From: an uncultured Clostridia bacterium
GTDB lineage: Bacteria > Bacillota > Clostridia > Oscillospirales > Ruminococcaceae
Reading direction: 5' to 3'
DNA length: 64,000 nt
Assembly: GCA_947089135.1 (NCBI GenBank)
Contig: CAMUJF010000013.1
Location: 15,440-79,439, forward strand
Positions 58,530-64,000 of this stretch are shown piece after piece; position 1 is the first letter of the stretch, and every line of letters starts with the position of its first letter. The notes beneath the pieces were generated by a model. It had not been told where the DNA came from. It ran no database searches and saw only the letters and a list, made by a program, of their open reading frames with translations. The position numbers were made by a program, and so were the translations under genes.

Positions 58530-58760
58530 TTAAATGCCAAAAACATTTTTAGCAACGTTTTTTGCAATATTAAGTGCAAAATTAGCTTGCTGTTGATTTA
58601 TTTCGCCGTCCGAAATGCCCTGACTTATTATTGCGTCAGGATTAACGCCATCGGACTGCATTTGTCTAATCTGTTTTTCAAGCAATATTTTGCACAGTGC
58701 GGGATTAACATTTGCGTTTTGAGCATTGTTAAATTGATTAAAAACGGGATTATTTTTCAT
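58530..58760 (-). CDS. Phage-island protein, 76 residues
   Basis: Helical, Asn/Gln-rich: MKNNPVFNQFNNAQNANVNPALCKILLEKQIRQMQSDGVNPDAIISQGISDGEINQQQANFALNIAKNV.... Its start overlaps the end of the gene before it (58750-58760), implying coupling. Function unknown. Confidence 0.6.
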   Translation of the reverse strand: MKNNPVFNQFNNAQNANVNPALCKILLEKQIRQMQSDGVNPDAIISQGISDGEINQQQANFALNIAKNVAKNVFGI

Positions 58761-59172
58761 TTTGTTTCGCCTCCGTTGTTTTCTTTGCGCTGCTTGTATT
58801 TTTTAGCTTTTCAAATTCCGCTTTCAACGCTTCAAATTCTTCCCTGTTTACGTATTCGGCGGAATTGCTTACTTCTGCCGCTATATTTTGCGATTCGTCC
58901 GAAATATTACGCTCTGTATATGCAAATTCCTGGAATGATTTCACCATACCAAAGCCGTCGCAGGATTTTAAGTAAAACACTTTTTCGCTGCGGTTCATCA
59001 TCATTTGTGCTCCGTTGGGACCGAGAGGAAATTCCTCCGCCTCTTTTCGGGAGTTTACCCATATAAAACTGCCTCCTACAGGTTGATTGACAGGTTTTGC
59101 GGTGTAATTCTGCATATACGGATTGATGTTCTGCTGTGGGATAAATCCCCCGAAATTATTGTCGTAAAGCAT
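58750..59172 (-). CDS. Phage-island protein, 140 residues
   Basis: MLYDNNFGGFIPQQNINPYMQNYTAKPVNQPVGGSFIWVNSRKEAEEFPLGPNGAQMMMNRSEKVFYLKSCDGFG, then a C-terminal coiled coil (NREEFEALKAEFEKLKN). The middle stretch is shared by gut-phage proteins seen next to the Gly-rich protein. Unknown function. GGAGGAAATAAATT precedes ATG 59172. Confidence 0.65.
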   Translation of the reverse strand: MLYDNNFGGFIPQQNINPYMQNYTAKPVNQPVGGSFIWVNSRKEAEEFPLGPNGAQMMMNRSEKVFYLKSCDGFGMVKSFQEFAYTERNISDESQNIAAEVSNSAEYVNREEFEALKAEFEKLKNTSSAKKTTEAKQNEK

Positions 59173-59175
59173 AAT

Positions 59176-59553
59176 TTATTTCCTCCGTTCCCAAAAATAT
59201 ATAGGTATTTCGTCCCCGCTGTCCCACGTGTCGTAATAATTACCGTCCGAAACGGCAACAACGTGACCCGACAGCGCAAGAATGTAAACACCGTGAGGAT
59301 TATCACGGCAAAAATCCGATACCGTGTAATAATCGTCGTAGTCGTCCGAAACCATATGTCGTGAAAAGCCTTTGCGCTTCAAATATGCGCCCCAAACAGC
59401 ATTAGCGGACGGCATATCACGCATAACAAAGCCCTGCAAAAGCAGTCCGATATATGTTTCTTCCCAAGACTGATTTAGAGCTTTGCTGATAGCTCTTACG
59501 GCGCAATCCCCTACACGCTTGCCAAATGGATTGGGATTATAATTTATCCACAT
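59176..59553 (-). CDS. Phage-island papain-like cysteine peptidase-like protein
   Basis: 125 residues. GDCAVRAISKALN near the N-terminus offers a catalytic-type Cys, SGHVVAVSDGNYYDTWDSGDE the His and acid residues, in papain-like order. The phage homologues I know of are annotated as hypothetical, so activity is an inference. It starts 2 bases after the stop of the 59-residue gene without its own Shine-Dalgarno, so it is translationally coupled. Confidence 0.65.
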   Translation of the reverse strand: MWINYNPNPFGKRVGDCAVRAISKALNQSWEETYIGLLLQGFVMRDMPSANAVWGAYLKRKGFSRHMVSDDYDDYYTVSDFCRDNPHGVYILALSGHVVAVSDGNYYDTWDSGDEIPIYFWERRK

Positions 59554-59555
59554 GA

Positions 59556-59735
59556 CTAATAGCTTAATGCGGCAGGCTCGTTAATAATTGGGGCTTCGGG
59601 TTTAAAAATCACGCTTGCAAGAGTATCAACATCTCCCGACTGCTCAAATTCGCGGTACATATTTTCTGCCTGCTGTTTTGTAACTTTATATTTAAACATT
59701 ATCTGACGTATCGTAATATCCTTTGAGTATTTCAA
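59556..59735 (-). CDS. Phage-island small protein, 59 residues
   Basis: From TTG 59735 (GGAGGCG before it): MKYSKDITIRQIMFKYKVTKQQAENMYREFEQSGDVDTLASVIF.... It looks like a helical DNA- or protein-binding domain (KVTKQQAENMYREF); no name. It is coupled to the peptidase-like gene. Confidence 0.6.
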   Translation of the reverse strand: MKYSKDITIRQIMFKYKVTKQQAENMYREFEQSGDVDTLASVIFKPEAPIINEPAALSY

Positions 59736-59837
59736 TTTAACGCCTCCGTAACGTTCCTTATTTTATTTAATAATAACATTTGACAAGTGCCGTTACAATG
59801 CGGAAAACAGGCGGTTTTCGGTTGTATTTCGGGCATA

Positions 59838-59870
59838 AAAAATCCCACGAGGGATTTCCTCGCGGGATTG
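59838..59870 (-). terminator. Terminator of the 64-residue gene
   Basis: AATCCC-CGAGG / CCTCG-GGGATT stem; on the minus strand it is followed by TTTTTTATG. Confidence 0.8.
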
Positions 59871-59879
59871 CAGTTAATT

Positions 59880-60074
59880 TTAATTGACAATAAATGTATG
59901 GTCTATAGGATTGCGCTCGGAATAATTGCTGTACTGCATTATTTTTGGCTTTTCACCGCCGCTTATATAAATGCAGCTTTCCATTTTACCATATTTGTTT
60001 CGGCTTTCTGCATATTCGAGCAACATACGAAGCTCCACAAGGTTTATTCTTAATCCGTATTCTGTGTATTTCAT
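59880..60074 (-). CDS. Phage-island small protein, 64 residues, divergent from the RHH gene
   Basis: From ATG 60074 (AGAAAGGAGCGG before it): MKYTEYGLRINLVELRMLLEYAESRNKYGKMESCIYISGGEKPKIMQYSNYSERNPIDHTFIVN. Unknown function. Its promoter has an operator palindrome in the spacer, so it is the main candidate for control by the neighbouring ribbon-helix-helix protein. Confidence 0.65.
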   Translation of the reverse strand: MKYTEYGLRINLVELRMLLEYAESRNKYGKMESCIYISGGEKPKIMQYSNYSERNPIDHTFIVN

Positions 60075-60127
60075 ACTTACCGCTCCTTTCTGCGGTTTAG
60101 GGTTTTCCGCCTCCCTTATCTTGATTA

Positions 60128-60156
60128 TATTATAACACATTGTGCACAATGTATCA
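60128..60156 (-). promoter_or_regulatory. Minus-strand promoter of the 64-residue gene with operator
   Basis: On the minus strand TTGATA, a 17-base spacer containing ATTGTGCACAAT (60139-60150), then TATAAT. A protein on this site would block RNA polymerase directly. Confidence 0.75.
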
Positions 60157-60215
60157 ATAGACAAAATAAACGAATTTTCAAGAAATAATTGTGCACAATA
60201 TACATTGTGCACAAT
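60139..60215. promoter_or_regulatory. Three identical operators ATTGTGCACAAT
   Basis: Perfect 12-bp palindromes at 60139-60150, 60188-60199 and 60204-60215. The first sits between the -10 and -35 of the minus-strand promoter. The third covers the -35 (TTGTGC) of the plus-strand promoter. Sites 2 and 3 are 16 bases apart, centre to centre. Confidence 0.9.
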
Positions 60216-60233
60216 ATAAAAAAGTGTTATAAT
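60205..60233 (+). promoter_or_regulatory. Plus-strand promoter of the RHH gene
   Basis: TTGTGC (60205-60210), 17 bases, TATAAT (60228-60233); the -35 is inside the third operator. Confidence 0.75.
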
Positions 60234-60251
60234 TATTGTGAGGTGGTTTGT

Positions 60252-60437
60252 ATGTATAACGAGGCACGGAACAGAGCTTCACAAAAATATCAAAATGCTC
60301 ATTTGGAACAAATAAGAATTTGGGTAAAAAAAGGTTTTAAGGACGAATGCAAAGAACACGCCCAAAAGCAAAATAAGAGCTTGACCGCACTTATTATAGA
60401 GCTGTTAGAGGCTGATATACGCAAACACGGCGAATAA
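60252..60437 (+). CDS. Arc/CopG-like ribbon-helix-helix protein
   Basis: 61 residues from ATG 60252 (GAGGTGG before it). MYNEARNRASQKYQNAHLEQIRIWVKKGFKDECKEHAQKQNKSLTALIIELLEADIRKHGE has the RHH order: a beta strand (LEQIRIWV), then two helices. These dimers bind short palindromes. It is the only gene on the plus strand in the island and lies beside the three operators, so it is probably an autoregulator of the divergent pair. Confidence 0.8.
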   Translation: MYNEARNRASQKYQNAHLEQIRIWVKKGFKDECKEHAQKQNKSLTALIIELLEADIRKHGE

Positions 60438-60442
60438 CAAAA

Positions 60443-60475
60443 TCCCCCTGATGTCACACAGGGGGATTTCTTTCA
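60443..60475. terminator. Bidirectional terminator after the RHH gene
   Basis: AATCCCCCTG / CAGGGGGATT stem followed by TCTTT on the plus side and TTTGTTATT on the minus side. Confidence 0.8.
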
Positions 60476-60679
60476 TAAATGCTTTAAAAGCACGTTTTGA
60501 TTTTTGTAAATTATGCTCTTTATCTGCGTTGTCGAGAGGTCAAATTCTTCCGCAAGCGGTTCATAGCAAATGCCGTCCAGTAACCTCCGTTTAAGTATTT
60601 TGCGGTCACGCTCATTAAAAATCCATTCGTCAATAATTGCCGAAAGTTCGGAACGAGAGAGGTCAAAGCTGTGTTTCAT
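60473..60679 (-). CDS. Sigma-70 region-4-like HTH protein
   Basis: 68 residues. MKHSFDLSRSELSAIIDEWIFNERDRKILKRRLLDGICYEPLAEEFDLSTTQIKSIIYKNQNVLLKHL: the RKILKRRLLDGICYEPLAEEFDLSTTQIK block looks like a sigma region 4/LuxR-style HTH. Phages carry such proteins for late-gene control (for example ArpU-type), but the assignment is loose. Its ATG follows the upstream frame's TA-ATG and GGGAGGCAAG. Confidence 0.65.
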   Translation of the reverse strand: MKHSFDLSRSELSAIIDEWIFNERDRKILKRRLLDGICYEPLAEEFDLSTTQIKSIIYKNQNVLLKHL

Positions 60680-60706
60680 TACTTGCCTCCCTTTTTCTTC
60701 CTTTTC

Positions 60707-61066
60707 TTAGTTCCCTTGCCTGTTTTGCTCATTCTCGTTTTCGACCGCGTCCTTACCGTTATTTTCGCCATTATTTATATCACCGTCGTTTCCTACGTAA
60801 TTTGTATTGTTTCCAACGTAATTAGCATTTCCATCACCGCCACCGTCAACAGTAACAGATGTTTCTTCACTTACGTAATCGTATTGACACCATGCGTAAA
60901 GCCATACTAAATTACTTGCAAAAACAATTGCAATCAATATAATAATTGCAGAAATCAGCCTTTTAATATTCCGTTCCGACCTTGACTGTTCGCTTTCATA
61001 AACAATATAAGGAATAGTCATTATATCGTTTGTGCAAACATTATTTTCATTATTTTTAATCTGCAT
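60707..61066 (-). CDS. Phage-island single-TM protein, 119 residues
   Basis: From ATG 61066: N-terminal ~45 residues, one TM helix (RLISAIIILIAIVFASNLVWLYAW), then an acidic/Asn-Gly-rich outside part (VDGGGDGNANYVGNNTNYVGNDGDINNGENNGK). Unknown function; such proteins lie near phage lysis or host-interaction genes. A second frame overlaps its end and gives a basic Lys-rich tail (see findings). Confidence 0.65.
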   Translation of the reverse strand: MQIKNNENNVCTNDIMTIPYIVYESEQSRSERNIKRLISAIIILIAIVFASNLVWLYAWCQYDYVSEETSVTVDGGGDGNANYVGNNTNYVGNDGDINNGENNGKDAVENENEQNRQGN

Positions 61067-61165
61067 AATACCACCAACCTTAATTAATATAACGGATTTA
61101 TCCGATACTATTATTATATACTTTTTGACGAATGTTGTCAATAAAAATAGTATTATGCAGATATA

Positions 61166-61384
61166 TTATTTTTTGTTTTCGAGAGCGTCAACTCTTTCTT
61201 CCAAAACCGCCAAATGCATTTCAATGTTGGCAATTTTGTCTAAAGTGTTGTTTAGCTTTTCAATTTTCTTTTCCAGTTGATCTATGCGGTAATTAGATAA
61301 CTTGCTGCTTACCAAAATGCCGCCCAAAGAACCGCCTAATGTGCCTATAAGGGCAATAAAAGCAACAACGATTTCAGTAGCCAT
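61166..61384 (-). CDS. XhlA-like holin accessory protein
   Basis: 72 residues: an N-terminal TM segment (EIVVAFIALIGTLGGSLGGILVSSKL) and a C-terminal coiled coil (RIDQLEKKIEKLNNTLDKIANIEMHLAVLEERVDALEN). This shape matches hemolysin XhlA-like proteins next to phage holins. It begins 2 bases after the holin stop and forms the lysis cassette. Confidence 0.7.
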   Translation of the reverse strand: MATEIVVAFIALIGTLGGSLGGILVSSKLSNYRIDQLEKKIEKLNNTLDKIANIEMHLAVLEERVDALENKK

Positions 61385-61386
61385 GG

Positions 61387-61608
61387 TTATTCCTCCGCGT
61401 TGTTATCATTTTCCAGTGCAGCCTTGTCCGTGCCGCCTTCGGCAAGAATGTATGTAACCAGCACTCCCGCGGAGGTTATTGCACCCGCGATCTTCTCCTG
61501 CGAACCGCTGTCCGCACCGAAGATTATCATAATGCTGATAACAACGCCCGACACCGCCGCCCAGAATTTCCTTGATGAAAGCTTTCTTTTCCAGTTGATG
61601 TTTTTCAT
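61387..61608 (-). CDS. Phage holin (phi LC3-like)
   Basis: 73 residues: MKNINWKRKLSSRKFWAAVSGVVISIMIIFG, a second hydrophobic stretch (AITSAGVLVTYILAEGG) and a charged tail. The start INWKxKLxSxKFWxAVxG is typical of the phi LC3 holin family. It makes the pore that releases the amidase. It is between the amidase and the XhlA-like gene. Confidence 0.85.
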   Translation of the reverse strand: MKNINWKRKLSSRKFWAAVSGVVISIMIIFGADSGSQEKIAGAITSAGVLVTYILAEGGTDKAALENDNNAEE

Positions 61609-61620
61609 AAAAAATACCTC

Positions 61621-62484
61621 CTAAATTTTTTTTACATATTTACTTCCGAGGGAGATCCACCCTGCGCCTGATTTGAGCTTTCCCCACGTGATCTGAGTTT
61701 TAGGCTCATATGATGTCGCAACAATTGTGTATACACTCTTGTCGCGAATTACACCGTTTCTTTTCGCGGTAAGGGACGGCTGCGCGCGTATATTCAGCGC
61801 GGGATCAAGCACCCGAACCATGAACATCCCGCCTGAAACAACAGAGCTTCCGCCAAGCTTTTTGATGTAACCGTCCACAAGCTTTTTAAATCCGATCCAG
61901 TCGGGGATTATGTACAGCGGACAGTTTTTGTATGTGTGAGGCGCGGTACACCACTTGTCAATATTCGCGGTATCGGACGGCTTCGTGCGGCCGTCCTTGA
62001 CGTGAAGCCAGTAGGTGTGGGTATACAGGTTGTCCGCGGTCAGACCGTTCTTGTGCAGGATATATGCAGCAAGACGAGCCGCGTTGTCCCTGGCTTTGAC
62101 GTTTTCCGTCCCGGTCGTTCCGGACATTATGCATTCGATCGCAATGGTCTGCATATTTCCCGGACCCGTTCCGTCGGCGCAAGTCCAGTTGCAACGGCTG
62201 TCTTCAAGGTTCTGCCATGCGCACAGATCGTCAATATAGTAATGAGTGCGGACGGTCCCCATGTTGTCGTTGAGTGTCGCGCGGGTGTACTGTTCGCCGT
62301 CGTCCTCAACGCGGGGCAAGTCCTCGGTGTTGTGAATCGTAACGCCGATGAGCGGCTTAGCCCGTATTGGCGGCAGAGTTATTTTGTTCAGGTTGTGGTC
62401 TTTCAGAAAATGCCTGTGGACGGTCACGCCGTTCAGTACCGAAGTGCTGTCGGGGGTCAGCTTCGGAAAATATATTTTTGACAT
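61621..62484 (-). CDS. N-acetylmuramoyl-L-alanine amidase (phage endolysin)
   Basis: 287 residues. Residues ~15-190 are an Amidase_2/PGRP domain (GVTIHNTEDL with a zinc His, HYYIDDLCAWQNLED, MQTIAIECIM, TYWLHVKDG, and HTYKNCP near the end). The C-terminal ~80 residues look like an SH3-type cell-wall-binding domain (NIRAQPSLTAKRNGVIRDKSVYTIVAT ... GWISLGSKYVKKI). No signal peptide, so it uses the holin. GAGGAGGTAAAAATTT precedes ATG 62484. It is 12 bases upstream of the holin. Confidence 0.92.
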   Translation of the reverse strand: MSKIYFPKLTPDSTSVLNGVTVHRHFLKDHNLNKITLPPIRAKPLIGVTIHNTEDLPRVEDDGEQYTRATLNDNMGTVRTHYYIDDLCAWQNLEDSRCNWTCADGTGPGNMQTIAIECIMSGTTGTENVKARDNAARLAAYILHKNGLTADNLYTHTYWLHVKDGRTKPSDTANIDKWCTAPHTYKNCPLYIIPDWIGFKKLVDGYIKKLGGSSVVSGGMFMVRVLDPALNIRAQPSLTAKRNGVIRDKSVYTIVATSYEPKTQITWGKLKSGAGWISLGSKYVKKI

Positions 62485-62498
62485 AAATTTTTACCTCC

Positions 62499-63047
62499 TC
62501 AAAGATTTTTTAACTTTTCAAGCATTTCGGGAGTAATGCTGTCAAGAATCATTTTTATTGCATTAATATCATTCTGCAACCCGGCATTAGCTGCTCCCTG
62601 TTCCCTGCTGAGAAAATAATCCATTGTAAAATCACAGTTACTAAACACATGGGTTACTCCGTCGAATGTTTTCAGACCCGCTGCGGGGAGCTGCATATTG
62701 CTGCTGACTGTAATTTCGGTAGACTTGTAAGGTTCAAAAGGCAGAGGTTCTGAGCCTTTGACGAGCATGGGTTTAAAGACAACATCGTTAAGCACGGCAT
62801 ATTTTTTTATAGCAATATAATAAGTATCAATATCGTCATTAGAATCAACAATTCCGGGTTCAGGATAGAATGAAATAGCATTGCTATCTTTTCCAAAAGC
62901 AGTATTGAATATGATTCCATTATTACTGCCTTCTGGAATTCCAGATATATAACAATTTCCTGTTATTGATACGCCACCTCTATTTACATATAAAATTGCT
63001 AAATCAGTAGCTGTACCATTTACAGTAATACTCAACCTTGTAGCCAA
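62499..63047 (-). CDS. Phage tail-fibre/appendage C-terminal fragment
   Basis: 182 codons. TVNGTATDLAILYVNRGGVSITGNCYISGIPEG, FKPMLVKGSEPLPFEPYKSTEITV and the helical tail NDINAIKMILDSITPEMLEKLKNL resemble the C-terminal half of gut-phage fibres. The first codons of the open frame come from a methyltransferase gene read in another frame, so the true N-terminus is lost; whether any protein is made is doubtful. It is 15 bases upstream of the amidase. Confidence 0.65.
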   Translation of the reverse strand: MATRLSITVNGTATDLAILYVNRGGVSITGNCYISGIPEGSNNGIIFNTAFGKDSNAISFYPEPGIVDSNDDIDTYYIAIKKYAVLNDVVFKPMLVKGSEPLPFEPYKSTEITVSSNMQLPAAGLKTFDGVTHVFSNCDFTMDYFLSREQGAANAGLQNDINAIKMILDSITPEMLEKLKNL

Positions 63048-63255
63048 GCTCCCGAAGCTGTAAAAGCCACTTGCGGAACGTCTGACCCGCCTTGCTTTTT
63101 ACTGGCTTGCCCCTGCGGACGGGTCCCCAGGTCACGAACTCGGGAACGTTCTCCAGAATTATCACTCGGGGACTGACCCGCGCAGCCCAACGCAGAACTA
63201 TCCATGCAAGTCCGCGAATATTTTTGCTCACAGGCTTACCGCCCTTAATATACAC
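63004..63255 (-). pseudogene. Phage C5-cytosine DNA methyltransferase fragment
   Basis: KGGKPVSKNIRGLAWIVLRWAARVSPRVIILENVPEFVTWGPVRRGKPVKSKAGQTFRKWLLQLRELGYKVE matches the part of a Dcm-type enzyme just after the catalytic PC motif; ENVPEF is motif VI. The catalytic PC cysteine, the SAM-binding N-terminus and everything after GYKVE are gone. It is cut on both sides (near 63250 and 63020), so it is dead. It runs out of frame into the fibre fragment. Confidence 0.85.
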
Positions 63256-63269
63256 TGATTTTTAGACCA

Positions 63270-63356
63270 CCCCACACTTTTGTGCGTATGGTATGCCATA
63301 CCACCCCACGGCTACGGTGGGGTACTACCCTTGACCACCCCCACAAAAGTGTGGGG
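63270..63356. repeat. Perfect 15-bp inverted repeat enclosing two hairpins
   Basis: CCCCACACTTTTGTG (63270-63284) and CACAAAAGTGTGGGG (63342-63356). Inside lie the palindrome TGGTAT-GCC-ATACCA (63289-63303) and CCCCAC / GTGGGG (63304-63309, 63317-63322). Single-stranded, it folds into a three-way junction, as seen at transposon ends or rolling-circle origins. Confidence 0.8.
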
Positions 63357-63368
63357 TACGTGTCGAAG

Positions 63369-63411
63369 TAATAAAATAACTAATAATAAAATAACTTAAG
63401 AATAAAACAAC
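63369..63411. repeat. AT-rich tandem iterons
   Basis: TAATAAAATAAC at 63369-63380 and again at 63384-63395, plus a degenerate third copy (AATAAAACAAC, 63401-63411); a 15-16 bp period. Confidence 0.7.
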
Positions 63412-63528
63412 TAATTAAATCTCTGCGAGATTTTTGTGTTTTGAGGGAAAGAGTTTTTGTACTTTTCAAAATAACTACTTTGATACTAACCGTTTGATTT
63501 TTCTCTTGTGATTTCAAGATTAAAAAAA

Positions 63529-63556
63529 TTGGCACTTTTCAATAGTATAATATAAT
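63529..63556 (+). promoter_or_regulatory. Promoter pointing to the structured non-coding region
   Basis: TTGGCA (63529-63534), 16 bases, TATAAT (63551-63556); predicted start near 63563. No gene lies downstream in the window. Confidence 0.6.
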
Positions 63557-63562
63557 AATTAT

Positions 63563-64000
63563 ATATACCATCGAAAATGTCCAACTTTTTATATTCTACT
63601 CTAAACCATACTTTTAAACCATATTCTGCTTTAAGTTTCATCCTATCTTAAAACCAAAATTATAAAAAATATAATTGGCGGGCTTTAGCCCGACAACAAG
63701 CGTGTGCAGAAAATGAGCGTAGCGAATTTTCAAACACGGTTCAATGCCTTAGGCGCACTACAGTTAATATTGATGTTGAGTTTGGCTAATTTATACCCAC
63801 GAATTGGGTGTAATCCTTATTATAGAGACACCACCCAAAACGTGGGTAATGATTATATGGACAAAATATCGCAATTATTAATATATATAGTTGCGAGATA
63901 TTGTCCATAAATCAAATTATCCAATAATTTTATAAATGTAAACGTCATTTGCGCTGTAATAGGTCTACAACGCTTTGTATCGCATTTTAATCTGATTTTA
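63563..64000 (+). ncRNA. Candidate large structured RNA (partial)
   Basis: No credible gene is present. Four hairpins follow each other: CGGGC-TTTA-GCCCG (63679-63692); CGTGT / ACACG with inner GAAAAT / ATTTTC (63701-63738); ACCCACG and TTGGGTG against CACCCAA and CGTGGGT with a symmetric AA/AA loop (63795-63847); and TGGACAA / TTGTCCA extended by TATC, GCAA and TAT pairs (63858-63907). It runs past the right edge. Large RNAs of the ROOL/GOLLD or HEARO types live in phage regions of Bacillota, but I cannot assign a class. Confidence 0.45.

Noticed and set aside
63704..63910. 68-codon open frame in the terminal non-coding block
   Set aside because: It runs through the hairpins with no protein-like composition; the start has no ribosome site. 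The RNA interpretation fits better.
63660..63920. Retron msr-msd with nearby reverse transcriptase
   Set aside because: The long hairpins fit loosely, but no reverse transcriptase gene or clear a1/a2 repeat with a priming G is visible; left as one possibility to check to the right of the window.
1..64000. CRISPR array
   Set aside because: No set of regularly spaced direct repeats of 25-40 bases with unique spacers was seen on reading the window.
56167..64000. Complete prophage with both attachment sites
   Set aside because: No integrase gene, no second copy of the tRNA 3' end and no packaging genes are visible inside the window.

Overview
The window reads as low-to-mid GC Bacillota of the class Clostridia, most likely Oscillospiraceae/Ruminococcus-like. 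The reasons are the synteny dprA-topA-trmFO, plsX-rnc-smc-ftsY, infC-rpmI-rplT and addB-addA, a HrcA-type CIRCE element, strong Shine-Dalgarno sites with frequent TTG/GTG starts, ferredoxin-linked 2-oxoacid metabolism, and a truncated CE2-type (acetylxylan esterase-like) gene at the left edge. All assignments come from reading the protein sequences; no database search was run.

Layout. 1-7.3 kb: mixed accessory and metabolic genes (CE2 fragment, decayed TrmH-type methyltransferase, amidohydrolase, MATE efflux pump, CIRCE-controlled Hsp20, galT, AraC/GyrI regulator). 7.4-12.9 kb, plus strand: asp23-like and fakA-like genes, a MinD-like ATPase, and a four-gene 2-oxoacid:ferredoxin oxidoreductase operon. 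12.9-24.3 kb, minus strand: a membrane-tethered PstS-like protein, tsaD, a methyltransferase, a Dus-RimI fusion, polA, rdgB and ftsY. 24.3-40.8 kb: smc, radical SAM, rnc, plsX, trmFO, topA, dprA, TrmH and the infC operon, with small accessory genes (GNAT, toxin-antitoxin remnant, small membrane proteins) wedged between the conserved blocks. 40.8-55 kb: addA/addB, DUF218, methylpurine glycosylase, CCA-adding enzyme, an alpha/beta hydrolase, a DUF1540 protein and a GH13-DUF1653 fusion. 55.3-56.0 kb: a dead IS1-family element. 56.09 kb: tRNA-Ala(GGC).

56.2-64 kb is a phage-derived island downstream of the tRNA. It keeps an amidase/holin lysis module, a tail-fibre fragment fused against a fragment of a cytosine-DNA methyltransferase, a divergent promoter switch with three identical operators and a ribbon-helix-helix protein, and a run of small proteins of unknown function (Gly-rich, Cys-rich and papain-like). 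I see no terminase, portal, capsid, tail-tube or integrase gene in the window. The last 745 bases are non-coding, with a perfect 15-bp inverted repeat, AT-rich iterons, a consensus promoter and a chain of at least four hairpins. That looks like an origin-like site followed by a structured RNA, and it is the most interesting unexplained part.

Other points worth a second look: 5'-end duplications of tsaD and plsX flanking inserted DNA, a nonsense-inactivated DUF4258 toxin next to an intact antitoxin, an infC gene whose usable start appears to be non-AUG behind an attenuator-like leader, and an FtsY with its acidic segment at the C-terminus.
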